56,853 nucleotides of DNA from assembly GCA_944376455.1 (NCBI GenBank), contig CALWCO010000006.1:1-56853 (forward strand), read 5' to 3'. The translations under genes and the position numbers were made by a program. The DNA is from an uncultured Clostridia bacterium (GTDB taxonomy: Bacteria; Bacillota; Clostridia; Christensenellales; Borkfalkiaceae). The notes below the pieces were generated by a model. It did no database searches. It saw only the letters and a program-made list of their open reading frames with translations, and was not told the origin of the DNA. Below, piece after piece: positions 24,600 through 34,243 of this stretch; positions within the stretch are counted from its first letter, which is position 1; each line of letters opens with the position of its first letter.

Positions 24600-25646
24600 A
24601 TGATGAAGATTGTGATCGACGGAATGGGCGGGGACAACGCCCCGGCGGAAATTGTCAAGGGCGCGGTGCAGTCCCTTGCGGCGCGCGACGACATCGCCAT
24701 TATCCTGACGGGGGACAAGGCGTTGCTCGACGCGGAGCTCGCCAAATACCAATACGATTCCTCCCGCATGGAAGTTGTGCACTGCACCGAGGTCATCACC
24801 AACGACGACGTACCCACGAAGGCCATCCGTACCAAGACGGACAGCTCTTTGACCGTCGCCTTTGAGCGGCTCAAGCGCGACCCCGAAGCGGTGGCGCTGG
24901 TCACGGCGGGCTCGACGGGCGCAACGCTCGCCGGCGGCATTTTCATGATCGGCAGGATCAAGGGCATTTCCCGTCCCGCACTCTGTCCCGCGCTGCCCAA
25001 CGTCAACGGCGGGCAGACGCTCCTTTGCGACTGCGGCGCCAACCTCGACTGCAAGCCCATCCATTTCGCGCATTTCGCCATCATGGCGTCGGCCTATGCC
25101 AAAGCGGCGTTCGGCGTTGCAAAGCCCAAAGTGGGACTTCTCAACAACGGCGCGGAAGCGCATAAGGGGGACGAGGTACATAGAGCGGCGTACCGCATCT
25201 TGTCCAACATGGAATGCGTCAATTTTGCGGGGAACGTGGAAGGCCGCGAACTGATGTACGGCGATTACGACGTCATCGTATCGGACGGGTTCAGCGGCAA
25301 CACCGCGCTCAAAGCCATCGAGGGGTGCGGCAAGACCGTGCAGACGGTCATCAAGAACGCGGCGACGAAGAACATCTTCACCAAGCTCGGCGCGCTCTTT
25401 GCCTGGGGGACGTTGGGAACGCTCAAGTCCATGCTCGATTATCATAAGTACGGCGGTTCGGTATTTTTGGGGCTCAAAAAGATCGTCATCAAATCGCACG
25501 GTTCGTCCAAGGGACGGACGATCTGCGCGTCCGTGCTCAAAGCGGCGGAGGCGCATTGCAATCATCTGACCGAGACCATCGAACAGATGCTCTCCTCGGT
25601 CGACCTGCCCGCCATCGAGGCGGCGTGCCGCGAAGAAAATGCTTGA
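24600..25646 (+). CDS. plsX: Acyl-ACP:phosphate acyltransferase PlsX
   Basis: PlsX makes acyl phosphate from acyl-ACP, the first committed step of phosphatidic-acid synthesis in Gram-positives. The 348-residue chain begins KIVIDGMGGDNAP and contains LVTAGSTGATLAGG and FSGNTALKAIEG, all typical. The ATG at 24600 follows AAGGAG; an upstream in-frame ATG at 24504 would add 32 unlike residues. It overlaps rnc by eight bases. The fabD, fabG and acpP genes often found between plsX and rnc in Firmicutes are absent here. Confidence 0.95.
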   Translation: MMKIVIDGMGGDNAPAEIVKGAVQSLAARDDIAIILTGDKALLDAELAKYQYDSSRMEVVHCTEVITNDDVPTKAIRTKTDSSLTVAFERLKRDPEAVALVTAGSTGATLAGGIFMIGRIKGISRPALCPALPNVNGGQTLLCDCGANLDCKPIHFAHFAIMASAYAKAAFGVAKPKVGLLNNGAEAHKGDEVHRAAYRILSNMECVNFAGNVEGRELMYGDYDVIVSDGFSGNTALKAIEGCGKTVQTVIKNAATKNIFTKLGALFAWGTLGTLKSMLDYHKYGGSVFLGLKKIVIKSHGSSKGRTICASVLKAAEAHCNHLTETIEQMLSSVDLPAIEAACREENA

Positions 25647-26337
25647 AAAAAAGACGCTGACCGATGCGGAGCTTGACGAGATCGAAGAGATCATAGGCTA
25701 TGCCTTTTCCGACCGGCAACTGCTCCGCCGCTGTTTCACGCATTCGTCCGTTTCCGCGGAAAACAACAACGAGCGTCTGGAATTTCTCGGCGACGCCGTC
25801 ATCGAACTTTGCGTGTCCGAAGAGCTGTACCGCCGTTCGGGGGAGGACGAAGGGGATATGACGGAATGGCGCAAGAAGTTTGTCGCCAACGACGTTCTGC
25901 GCCCCGCGGCGGAGCGTTTGGGTCTGCACCGCTATTTCATTTTTTCGGGCAAAAAAGAAAATCTCGGCAAAAAACCCGTTGCGAGCTTGTTTGAAGCGTT
26001 GGCGGCGGGGATCTATCTCGACGGCGGCATGCCCGCGGCGAAGGCGTTTGTCCGTGAAAAACTCATTCGCGCGGAATTGCTCGCCCGCCGTGCCGAAACC
26101 GGCGCGGCGAAAAAGGATTACAAGAGCCGGTTGCAGGAGTATCTGCAAGGCAGAGGATTGCCGCGGGCGGAATATCCCGATCCCGAAAAGAGCGGGCCCG
26201 ATCATCGTCCCGTATATCGCGCGCGCGTGATCGCGCAAGGGATCGAAGAGACAGGCGAGGGCGGCAGTAAGGCCGCCGCCCAACAGGTTGCCGCAAAGAA
26301 AATTCTTGAAAGGTTAGAGAAGGAACAGGTACAATAA
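25639..26337 (+). CDS. rnc: Ribonuclease III
   Basis: RNase III cuts double-stranded RNA, including rRNA precursors. 232 residues: the N-terminal endonuclease domain carries NERLEFLGDA (44-53) and the second metal-binding segment FEALAAGIYLDGG. The C-terminal dsRNA-binding domain runs from DYKSRLQEYLQG to GGSKAAAQQVAAKKILERL. In the second motif the usual E(A/S)LIGAIYLD is slightly changed but the acidic residue is kept. It overlaps plsX and is one base from the smc start. Confidence 0.95.
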   Translation: MLEKKTLTDAELDEIEEIIGYAFSDRQLLRRCFTHSSVSAENNNERLEFLGDAVIELCVSEELYRRSGEDEGDMTEWRKKFVANDVLRPAAERLGLHRYFIFSGKKENLGKKPVASLFEALAAGIYLDGGMPAAKAFVREKLIRAELLARRAETGAAKKDYKSRLQEYLQGRGLPRAEYPDPEKSGPDHRPVYRARVIAQGIEETGEGGSKAAAQQVAAKKILERLEKEQVQ

Positions 26338-26338
26338 A

Positions 26339-29300
26339 TTGAATTTGAAAGAGATGCAGCTTGTCGGCTTCAAATCGTTCGCCGACAAGACGACAATTCC
26401 ATTTCAGGACGGCGTGACCTGTATCGTCGGACCGAACGGATGCGGCAAGTCCAACGTTGCCGACGCGGTGCGTTGGGTACTCGGCGAGCAGTCCGCCAAG
26501 ACGTTGCGCGGTTCCAGCATGCAGGACGTCATTTTCAACGGCACGCAAAAGCGCCGTTCGCTTTCCTTTTGCGAAGTCACGCTCACCTTCGACAATGCCT
26601 CCAAACTCTTTGACATCGATTACGGCGAAGTGGCGATGACCAGACGGCTCTACCGCAGCGGCGAAAGCGAATACCTCCTCAACCGTCAGAAATGCCGCTT
26701 GCGCGACATTGTGGCCCTTCTGCACGGCGTGGGCATCGGTAAGGAGGGCTATTCCATCATCGGACAGGGCAAGGTTGCGCAGATCATGAACTCCAAACCC
26801 GAGGACCGCCGCACCATTTTTGAGGAAGCGACGGGCATCATGATCCACAAACAGCGCAAACTGGAAGTGGAGAGAAAGCTCGAAGCCTCCGAGGACAACC
26901 TCGCCGTCTACAAACAGCGCATGGCCGAGGCCGAACGCCAGCTCACCCCCCTTGCCAAACAGGCCGAAACGGCGGCGAAGTACAACGAATATGCAGGAGA
27001 GCTCAAATACCACGAGGTCAACGCTTACATATTCCGCCGCGAAAACGCCGAAACGGAAAAGGGCCGTTACACTCGCGAAATGGATCGGCTCAGCGGGGAA
27101 ATTTCGCGTTTTAACGGCGAAATCGCCGATATATTGCAGGAGCGCGACCGTCACCGCGAAGAACTCGACGCGGCGGACAGACGGCTGTCTCAACTCAACG
27201 AGAAACTTTTGCAGTACACCGTCGGCAACACCGAAAAGAGCGGCAACGCCCGTCTCTATAAGGAGAAGGCGAACGCCTTCCGCGACAAACTCGAAGGTGC
27301 GAAGGCGGATATCGCATCTTGCAAGGAACGCATTGAAGAGATAGGGCATGCCTTGGAAGAATGCGAAAGATCGATCGCGCAAAAGCGCAAACGCGCCGAG
27401 GAGATCAAGGCGGAAAGCGCGGCGCTTTCCCGCAAAATAGCGGCGATCGACGAGGAGATCGCTTCTTACGAAAAGGACGTCATGCAGGACCGCGTGCGCG
27501 AGCTGTCGTCCTTGGAGAACCTGTCCCAGCTCAAGGAGAATATGGGCAGCCTTTCGGCGAAGAAAGCGGCCGTGGCGGAGCGCATGGAGGAAGTGCGCGC
27601 CGCCATCGAGAAGGAAGAAAGACGTCGGGACGGCTTGCGCGGCGAACTCGACATCTGCGCGGAAAAGATCAAAAAGATCACCGCGATCGTCTCTTCCGCG
27701 GACGAAGTGCTGGCCAAGCAAACCGCTGCCGTCAAGGCGCAGGAAGAAAAGTATGACCGCCTGAACAACGATATCCATGCCTGCAATGCACGCATCGAAA
27801 GCGTGGAAAATTCCCTCGATCTGTATGTGGGGCTCAAAAACCGCTTTGAGGGTTATAAAGATTCCGTCCGCCGTCTGTTGGCGGCGGCAAAAACCAATCC
27901 CGAGGTGAACAAGCGTATCCGCGGCATGATCGCGGACATCGTGAGTTGCGAAAGCAAATACGAACTCGCCATCGAAACGCTGTTCGGCGGCGCGATGCAG
28001 AACATCGTGACCGCGACCAGCGAACACGCAAAGGACCTCATCGCATTTTTGAAACGCAACAACATCGGCGTGGTGACTTTCCTGCCCGTCGATTCCATGC
28101 GTCCCAAGTACGACAGCCGCGACGTCGAACGCGCGCTCTCCGAACCGGGCGCGTTGGGGCTTGCCGACCGCATCGTCAAGTATGACGAATATTATGCCCC
28201 CGTCATCAAAAACCTTTTGGGGAACACGTTGGTCTGTGACAACAACGACAATGCGGTGCGCATCGCCCGCAAATATGCGCATGCCTTCAAAATCGTCACG
28301 CTGGAAGGGGACATCATCGCCACCAGCGGTGCCATGACGGGCGGTTCGCGCAAGAAGGATGCGGGCAACCTGTTGCAGAACGAACGGCTCATCAAACAGT
28401 GCGAAGAGGAGATCCGTTCCCGTCAAAAGGAAGCGGCGCGTTTGCGCGAAGAACTGGCCGCTTGCGCGGCGGCGCGCGCGGCGGCGCAGGGGAAACTCGA
28501 AGAATTGCGCACCCGCTTTCAATCGGCGGCGACCGATCTTGCCACCGTCAGACAGCAGGAGGCTTCCCTGCAACAGCTCGTCGGCGAAGTGGAAGGGAAT
28601 ATCACCGTCTATCACGGCGTACTCAACGAGCTCAAACAGAAGGAAAACACGCTCACCGACGAGGCGCAGGCGAGTTCCGAAAGCGAAAAAGTCCTCGAAA
28701 AGATCCGCGTGGCCGCGGATGAGGAACGGGACAAGAAACGTCGCGAAAGCGAAGAACGCCGCGCGGCGCGGCAGGGTTTGCAGGAGAAATACAACGCCCT
28801 GCAGGTTGAAGCCGCTTCCGTTGCGGGCGGGCTGGAGAGCGATGAGCAGACCGTTATACGTCTGAAGGGCGAACGCGCCGATCTCTATGCCGCCATCGAA
28901 CGGCAAAAGGGCGAGATCGCCGAATATGAAAAGGAAATCGTGCGTTGGGACCGCGAAGCCGAGCGGCAGGCACTGACCAAAGAGGAGCAGGAGACGGTGG
29001 ACAGGCTCCGCGCCGAGATCGAGCGCGCGGGCGAAGAAAAACAGCAGATCAATCTCCGTCAGATCGAATTGGAAACCCGTCAGGCCGGCGTGCAGGAAAA
29101 GATCAACGAAGCGACCGCCCGCCGCGGCAAGTGCGAAGTGGAGGTCGGCCGCATCGAAACCAACCTCGAAAACCTCCGTCAGCGCATCGAAGAGGCATAT
29201 TCCCTCTCTTACGAGGACTGTCTGCCCCTGCGCGATCCGGATTACGACATCGCCGGTTCGGCCAACGAGATAACCACATTAAAGCGGAAAATCACCGCCT

Positions 29301-29935
29301 TGGGTCCCGTCAACGCCAATGCGTTGGAGGATTATGAGGCATTGAAAGCGCGCTATGACGAAATGACCGTACAGCGCGACGACGTGGAGAAGGCCATCGC
29401 CGACGCGCGGCAATTGCTCGAAGAGATCAAGGCCGATATGCGCGAACGGTTCGATGCGGGATTCAACACCATCAACGAAAACTTCATGTATATCTTCAAG
29501 GAGCTGTTCGGCGGCGGTAAGGCCGAGTTGCAACTCGACTATACCGATTGCGAAGACCCGCTGGACGCGGGCGTGGAAATCAACGCCTGCCCTCCGGGCA
29601 AGAAGCTCACCAAGATTTCCCTGCTGTCGGGCGGCGAACAGGCACTGACCGCCATTGCCATTCTGTTCGCCATTTTGAAGAGCAACCCGATGCCCTTCTG
29701 TATTCTCGACGAGATCGAAGCCGCGCTCGACGACGCCAATGTCGACCGCTTTGCGCGCTATCTGAAAAAGTTCTCCAAGGAGACGCAGTTCATCGTCATC
29801 ACGCATCGTAAACCGACCATGAATCAGGCCGATTCCCTGTTCGGCGTTACCATGGAGGAGAAGGGCGTATCCAAGATCGTATCCGTCAAACTCTCCGAAG
29901 TCGAAGCCCGTTTGGGCGGCGATACCGTGCAATGA
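26339..29935 (+). CDS. smc: Chromosome partition protein SMC
   Basis: SMC organises and segregates chromosomes as a ring-shaped ATPase with ScpA and ScpB. 1198 residues: Walker A GPNGCGKSN at about 32-40, long coiled coils, a hinge at about 510-660 (GAMTGGS near its end), the signature LLSGGEQALTAIA near 1095 and Walker B CILDEIEAALDD. The start is a TTG at 26339. It yields MNLKEMQLVGFKSFADKT, matching the family start M-x-L-K-x-L-x-L-x-G-F-K-S-F, whereas the ATG five codons later would cut into this motif. It sits in the usual rnc-smc-ftsY order. Confidence 0.97.
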   Translation: MNLKEMQLVGFKSFADKTTIPFQDGVTCIVGPNGCGKSNVADAVRWVLGEQSAKTLRGSSMQDVIFNGTQKRRSLSFCEVTLTFDNASKLFDIDYGEVAMTRRLYRSGESEYLLNRQKCRLRDIVALLHGVGIGKEGYSIIGQGKVAQIMNSKPEDRRTIFEEATGIMIHKQRKLEVERKLEASEDNLAVYKQRMAEAERQLTPLAKQAETAAKYNEYAGELKYHEVNAYIFRRENAETEKGRYTREMDRLSGEISRFNGEIADILQERDRHREELDAADRRLSQLNEKLLQYTVGNTEKSGNARLYKEKANAFRDKLEGAKADIASCKERIEEIGHALEECERSIAQKRKRAEEIKAESAALSRKIAAIDEEIASYEKDVMQDRVRELSSLENLSQLKENMGSLSAKKAAVAERMEEVRAAIEKEERRRDGLRGELDICAEKIKKITAIVSSADEVLAKQTAAVKAQEEKYDRLNNDIHACNARIESVENSLDLYVGLKNRFEGYKDSVRRLLAAAKTNPEVNKRIRGMIADIVSCESKYELAIETLFGGAMQNIVTATSEHAKDLIAFLKRNNIGVVTFLPVDSMRPKYDSRDVERALSEPGALGLADRIVKYDEYYAPVIKNLLGNTLVCDNNDNAVRIARKYAHAFKIVTLEGDIIATSGAMTGGSRKKDAGNLLQNERLIKQCEEEIRSRQKEAARLREELAACAAARAAAQGKLEELRTRFQSAATDLATVRQQEASLQQLVGEVEGNITVYHGVLNELKQKENTLTDEAQASSESEKVLEKIRVAADEERDKKRRESEERRAARQGLQEKYNALQVEAASVAGGLESDEQTVIRLKGERADLYAAIERQKGEIAEYEKEIVRWDREAERQALTKEEQETVDRLRAEIERAGEEKQQINLRQIELETRQAGVQEKINEATARRGKCEVEVGRIETNLENLRQRIEEAYSLSYEDCLPLRDPDYDIAGSANEITTLKRKITALGPVNANALEDYEALKARYDEMTVQRDDVEKAIADARQLLEEIKADMRERFDAGFNTINENFMYIFKELFGGGKAELQLDYTDCEDPLDAGVEINACPPGKKLTKISLLSGGEQALTAIAILFAILKSNPMPFCILDEIEAALDDANVDRFARYLKKFSKETQFIVITHRKPTMNQADSLFGVTMEEKGVSKIVSVKLSEVEARLGGDTVQ

Positions 29936-30044
29936 CGCGGCGTCCGTGTCGTGCCCGCTTTGCGGCGAAGCACAAATGCACCGGCGCGAGAACGGATACG
30001 CGGGACGCAAAAATATAGTTTTTTTTTGAAGGAGTAAGAAAATT

Positions 30045-30941
30045 ATGGGACTGTTCGGCAATCTGTTCGCCGCACTCAAAAAGACCAAAGACAACGTTGC
30101 GGGGAAATTGCGCATGCTCTTTTCGCGCAACAAGCTCGGCGACGAGTTCTATGACGAACTGGAAGAGATCCTCATCGGCGCGGATGTGTCCGTTACCATG
30201 GCCGAGGAGGTCGTCGAACAGGTCAAGGAAGAGGCGATCGAAGGAAAGATCAGGGACGCCGATTACGTCACCGACCTGTTGAAGGACATCATGCAGGACA
30301 TCCTGGAAGAAGTACCCGTGCCCGAAATAAAATACCCTTGCGTCATCATGCTCGTGGGGGTGAACGGCGTGGGCAAGACGACGACCATCGGGAAACTTGC
30401 AAGCTATTTCACGCGGCAGCATAAGAGCGTTACCGTTGCCGCGGCGGACACCTTCCGTGCGGCGGCAAGCGATCAGCTTTCGGTATGGGCGGACAGAGCC
30501 AAGGTGCGCATCGTCAAGCACGAAGAGGGGAGCGATCCCTCCGCCGTCGTCTATGACGCCGTGTCTTCCGCCAAGGCGCGCGGCACCGACGTGGTCATCG
30601 TGGACACTGCGGGGCGGTTGCACGTCAAGGATAACCTCATGAACGAGCTCAAAAAAATGCACCGCGTCGTCGAGCGGGAATATCCGCAGGCGGCGTTCTA
30701 TAAATTCCTTGTGCTCGATGCGACGACGGGGCAGAATGCCGTGACGCAGGCGAGGGTGTTCAACGAGGCGGTCGATCTCGACGGCGTCGTGCTGACCAAG
30801 CTGGACGGCACGGCCAAGGGCGGGTTCGTCATCTCCCTTTGCGGCGATCTGCACATTCCCGTCGTGTTTGTCGGTACGGGCGAAAAGATGGAGGACCTTG
30901 CGCTGTTCGACGCCGAGGAGTTTGTCGAGGCCATTCTGTAA
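30045..30941 (+). CDS. ftsY: Signal recognition particle receptor FtsY
   Basis: FtsY is the membrane-associated GTPase that receives SRP-bound ribosomes. 298 residues with a short N-terminal part, the N domain (LGDEFYDELEEILIGADV), Walker A/G1 GVNGVGKTT near residue 105, DTFRAAASDQL, DTAGRLHVKDNLM and the closing TKLDGTAKGG. AAGGAGTAAGAAAATT-ATG is a strong ribosome site. It ends the plsX-rnc-smc-ftsY group about 110 bases after smc and is followed by a very stable hairpin. Confidence 0.97.
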   Translation: MGLFGNLFAALKKTKDNVAGKLRMLFSRNKLGDEFYDELEEILIGADVSVTMAEEVVEQVKEEAIEGKIRDADYVTDLLKDIMQDILEEVPVPEIKYPCVIMLVGVNGVGKTTTIGKLASYFTRQHKSVTVAAADTFRAAASDQLSVWADRAKVRIVKHEEGSDPSAVVYDAVSSAKARGTDVVIVDTAGRLHVKDNLMNELKKMHRVVEREYPQAAFYKFLVLDATTGQNAVTQARVFNEAVDLDGVVLTKLDGTAKGGFVISLCGDLHIPVVFVGTGEKMEDLALFDAEEFVEAIL

Positions 30942-30989
30942 CCTTGTCAAAGGATTTGTCGAAACCATTTTGCAATTTTGATGTTTTGA

Positions 30990-31034
30990 CAGCCCCGCCT
31001 GCCCGCCGCTTGAAGCGGCGGGCAGGCGGGGCTG
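30990..31034. terminator. Extremely stable GC hairpin after ftsY
   Basis: Bases 30990-31011 are complementary to 31013-31034 without a mismatch, a 22-bp arm with a one-base centre (about 20 bp of real stem). The tail is CTTTATTGTTG, only moderately T-rich, so it is a likely terminator but could also be a structural or mobile repeat. The next 200 bases to 31236 contain no gene I can support. Confidence 0.6.
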
Positions 31035-31236
31035 CTTTATTGTTGTCGTCGTTTTTCGCGTATATATTTCGTTTGTTTCCGTTTTTCTTTTTTTTCGGAC
31101 CCGCTCCGTACTTTTTTATAACGAATATTTTTACAGGCATGTCCGACCTTTGTATGCTTTTGATGCGCATGCACGGGTATAAAATCCCCCGAAAAAGCGC
31201 ATAGTAAGAACAAAAAGTCGAAGAGGGGAATTTGCG

Positions 31237-31629
31237 GTGCTCGACGCTCGGACGGCGCTTTTATTGGAAAAGATCAATTCGCTGTGCGCGGAAAATACGT
31301 ATAAGATTGCGGACAGAGAGGAGTTGCTCGGCACATTTTCCCCTGCGCTTGCCCCGTCGTCGGAAGGGCTTGATGAGATGCTCTCCTGCCTGCAAGAAAA
31401 CGGCTATATCGACATTCGCTATGCCGACAAATCCCGCGGCGTCTATTGCTTTCAGTCTCTTCCCGCGGGGAAGGTATACTCCGAAAACGCGGCCGCTTCG
31501 CGCGCAGAGGCGGCCGAGAAATTCAGAAAAACGCTCGTTGCATCGTTTTTTGCATCGTTCGTCGCCGCTTTCGCGGGCGCGGCGCTCGGCGCGGGCATGG
31601 TGGCGATGTTGACTGCGCTCATCGGTTAA
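31237..31629 (+). CDS. Winged-helix-like protein with C-terminal membrane helix, copy A
   Basis: 130 residues. The N-terminal ~75 residues look like a small helix-turn-helix or winged domain (LLLEKINSLCAENTYKI, LDEMLSCLQENGYIDIRYAD). After a linker, one glycine/alanine-rich membrane helix (about 103-128) ends the protein. The GTG at 31237 is preceded by AGAGGGGA. The following gene has the same layout and related motifs, so the two are tandem paralogues of an uncharacterised family. Function unknown; a membrane-tethered regulator is one possibility. Confidence 0.75.
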   Translation: MLDARTALLLEKINSLCAENTYKIADREELLGTFSPALAPSSEGLDEMLSCLQENGYIDIRYADKSRGVYCFQSLPAGKVYSENAAASRAEAAEKFRKTLVASFFASFVAAFAGAALGAGMVAMLTALIG

Positions 31630-31634
31630 AGGAT

Positions 31635-31994
31635 ATGCTGAATAAACGAGAAAAAAAGGTCATGGACAGGGTATACGAACTGTGCGAAAGAGAGGGCGGT
31701 TGCCTCTGTATGCCGTGGGACATTCTGCAGCAGTTTGCTGCCAAGGAGCGGCCCGACGAGTCGGAATTGCAGGACATTTTGCACGCCCTGCAGGCGGACG
31801 GATATTTAGACGTCATCTTGTCGGACCGTAAAGGGGAACCCGTATACGTCATCACCTTGCGTCCGGGCGGATATACTTATCGGCGGGAAAGTTTACAGGA
31901 GAAGCGCAACATTGCCTTCAGAGTCGGATTGGCAGTGGCGGGCGCGGTGCTCTCTTTTCTCGTGGGACTTCTTTTGCGGGTTATTTTTTCCTGA
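31635..31994 (+). CDS. Winged-helix-like protein with C-terminal membrane helix, copy B
   Basis: 119 residues starting at the ATG at 31635, six bases after the stop of copy A. The domain has VMDRVYELCEREGGCL and LQDILHALQADGYLDVILSD, which align with copy A, followed by EPVYVITLRPGGYTYRRE and a C-terminal membrane helix (about 96-116). The same two-part design in adjacent genes suggests a duplicated membrane-anchored DNA- or protein-binding unit. A terminator that overlaps the uvrB promoter follows. Confidence 0.78.
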   Translation: MLNKREKKVMDRVYELCEREGGCLCMPWDILQQFAAKERPDESELQDILHALQADGYLDVILSDRKGEPVYVITLRPGGYTYRRESLQEKRNIAFRVGLAVAGAVLSFLVGLLLRVIFS

Positions 31995-31995
31995 A

Positions 31996-32037
31996 CAATT
32001 GTTTGCTTTTTTATCCTGCAAACAATTGCTTTTTTTG
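31996..32037 (+). terminator. Terminator before uvrB
   Basis: CAATTGTTTGC and GCAAACAATTG form an 11-bp stem followed by CTTTTTTTG. The T tract overlaps the -35 box of the uvrB promoter, so the end of one unit and the start of the next share bases. Confidence 0.85.
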
Positions 32038-32054
32038 TGTATACGCGGTATAAT
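32026..32054 (+). promoter_or_regulatory. Sigma-A promoter for uvrB
   Basis: TTGCTT at 32026-32031, 17-base spacer, TATAAT at 32049-32054. No LexA/DinR box (GAAC-N4-GTTC) is visible, so SOS control is not apparent here. Confidence 0.75.
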
Positions 32055-32087
32055 ACAGGAGAAAAAAGTTTGTTTACGGAGAGAAAT

Positions 32088-34043
32088 ATGGAATTCAGGC
32101 TTCATTCCAAATTTCAGCCGACGGGCGATCAGCCGCAGGCAATCGAAAAACTGACGCAGGGCGTTTTGGACGGCGTGCGCACGCAGGTGCTTTTGGGCGT
32201 TACGGGCAGCGGCAAGACCTTCACCATGGCGAACGTCATCAAAAACGTGGGCAAGCCCACGCTGGTCATCGCGCATAACAAGACGCTGGCCGCGCAACTC
32301 TGCAACGAATTCAGGGAGTTTTTCCCCGAAAATCGCGTGGAATATTTTGTTTCTTATTACGATTATTATCAGCCCGAGAGCTACATTCCCTCCACCGATA
32401 CCTATATTGAAAAGGACCTGAGCCTGAACGACGAAATCGATAAACTCCGCAACTCCACGACCTGTTCGCTGGGCGAACGGAAAGACGTCATCGTGGTTTC
32501 GTCGGTGTCCTGTATTTACGGATTGGGCGCGCCCGAAGAGTATTTCCGCCTGAGTATCTCCCTTCGTCCGGGTATGGAAATCGAACGGGACGAGCTCATG
32601 CGGCGGCTCACCGAACTGCAGTATACGCGTAACGACATGGACTTCAAACGCTCCACGTTCCGCGCGCACGGGGATATTTTGGAAATTTTCCCCGCTTCTA
32701 ACTCGGAGATCGCTATCCGCGTGGAATTTTTCGGCGACGAGATCGACCGCATTTTCGAAGAGGATGCTTTGACGGGGAAGATCGTCAGCGAACTCAAACA
32801 CGCCGTCGTCTTTCCTGCCAGTCATTATGCCGTGGGCAGTGAAAAACTCGCCTCCTCGCTTGCGCTCATCGCCCGCGATCTGGAAGACGAAGTGGAAGCC
32901 TTCCGCGCCGAAGGGAAACTTCTGGAAGCCCAGCGGCTCTCTCAGCGCACCAACCATGACCTGGAAATGATCAGGGAGATCGGATATTGTTCGGGCATCG
33001 AAAATTATTCCCGCTATTTTGACGGCAGGAACCCGGGCGAACCTTCCTTTACCCTGCTCGATTATTTCCCCAAAGGGGAGTTTCTGGTATTCATCGACGA
33101 GAGTCATATGACCATTCCGCAGATCCGCGCCATGTATCACGGCGATCTTTCCCGCAAAAAAAATCTGGTCGAATACGGATTTCGCATGAAATCGGCTTAC
33201 GACAACCGTCCGCTGAAGTTTGAAGAATTCGACGAGCGCATTCCGCAGCTCATTTGCGTATCCGCGACGCCCGCGCCGTACGAACTCGGCGAGGCGGGGA
33301 ACATCGTGGAACAGCTCATCCGTCCGACGGGACTTCTCGATCCCCCCGTTACCGTGCGGCCGACCAAGGGGCAGATCGACGATCTGTTGTCCGAAATCAA
33401 CACCGTCGTGCCTGCGGGCGGCAGGGTGCTTGTCACCACGCTGACCAAACGCATGAGCGAAGAGTTGACCGATTACCTCAAAGAACACGGCGTAAAAGTC
33501 AAATATATGCATTCGGACATCGATGCATTAGAGCGTATCGACATCGTGAACGGGCTCAGAAGCGGAGAATTCGACGTACTTTGCGGCATTAACCTGCTCC
33601 GTGAGGGGCTGGATTTGCCCGAAGTGCGGCTGGTCGCCATTCTCGACGCCGATAAGGAGGGTTTTTTGCGCAGCGAAACGTCCTTGGTGCAGACCATCGG
33701 CCGCGCGGCGCGCAATGCCGAAGGCCGCGTCGTCATGTATGCCGACACGATCACCGATTCCATGCGCCGCGCCATCGGCGAAACGGAACGCCGCCGCAAG
33801 GTACAGGACGAGTATAATAAGGCGCACGGCATCACGCCGAAAACGATCATCAAGGAAGTCAAGTCCACCCTGTCCATCACGCGAAAAAAGAAGGCGGGGG
33901 AAGATATGTCCGTGAAGGATATCCCTGCGGAGATCGAAAAGCTGAAAGCGCTCATGAAAGTCGCTTCCGCACAGCTCGATTTCGAGCGCGCCATCGAGAT
34001 CCGCGACACCATCGCACAGCTCCGCGCCCGCTTGCGCCATTGA
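32088..34043 (+). CDS. uvrB: Excinuclease ABC subunit B
   Basis: UvrB is the damage-verifying helicase-like subunit of nucleotide excision repair. 651 residues from the ATG at 32088 (CGGAGAGAAAT before it): Walker A GVTGSGKT (37-44), the beta-hairpin region [29 protein letters not shown], the helicase motif QTIGRAARN, and the C-terminal UVR domain ([20 protein letters not shown]) that contacts UvrC/UvrA. It precedes uvrA, with a reductase gene between them. Confidence 0.97.
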   Translation: MEFRLHSKFQPTGDQPQAIEKLTQGVLDGVRTQVLLGVTGSGKTFTMANVIKNVGKPTLVIAHNKTLAAQLCNEFREFFPENRVEYFVSYYDYYQPESYIPSTDTYIEKDLSLNDEIDKLRNSTTCSLGERKDVIVVSSVSCIYGLGAPEEYFRLSISLRPGMEIERDELMRRLTELQYTRNDMDFKRSTFRAHGDILEIFPASNSEIAIRVEFFGDEIDRIFEEDALTGKIVSELKHAVVFPASHYAVGSEKLASSLALIARDLEDEVEAFRAEGKLLEAQRLSQRTNHDLEMIREIGYCSGIENYSRYFDGRNPGEPSFTLLDYFPKGEFLVFIDESHMTIPQIRAMYHGDLSRKKNLVEYGFRMKSAYDNRPLKFEEFDERIPQLICVSATPAPYELGEAGNIVEQLIRPTGLLDPPVTVRPTKGQIDDLLSEINTVVPAGGRVLVTTLTKRMSEELTDYLKEHGVKVKYMHSDIDALERIDIVNGLRSGEFDVLCGINLLREGLDLPEVRLVAILDADKEGFLRSETSLVQTIGRAARNAEGRVVMYADTITDSMRRAIGETERRRKVQDEYNKAHGITPKTIIKEVKSTLSITRKKKAGEDMSVKDIPAEIEKLKALMKVASAQLDFERAIEIRDTIAQLRARLRH

Positions 34044-34243
34044 CCGTTGCGCTTTCTGCTCTGAACGTCTGCACGTTTAACGTCTTTTCCTTTCCCTGCC
34101 GCGGGGGGGGCGGCAACTGAACAGTAATCAATCGGCAGTCAAAACGCAACCAAACGGCAACCGAAAAGCAAGCGAACGGCCGGGCATTGAAAAATTACGC
34201 GGCAACGCGGAAAAGAATAAAATCGATCACAGGAGAGGAAAAC

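Noticed and set aside
26063-28906. 947-codon open frame antisense to rnc and smc
   Set aside because: A shadow of the strongly biased smc codons; composition is odd and no family is recognisable.
34044-34243. Possible regulatory RNA between uvrB and the reductase fusion
   Set aside because: A small TGCCGC/GCGGCA hairpin and CAA-rich repeats exist, but nothing resembles a known riboswitch core and there is no T tract.
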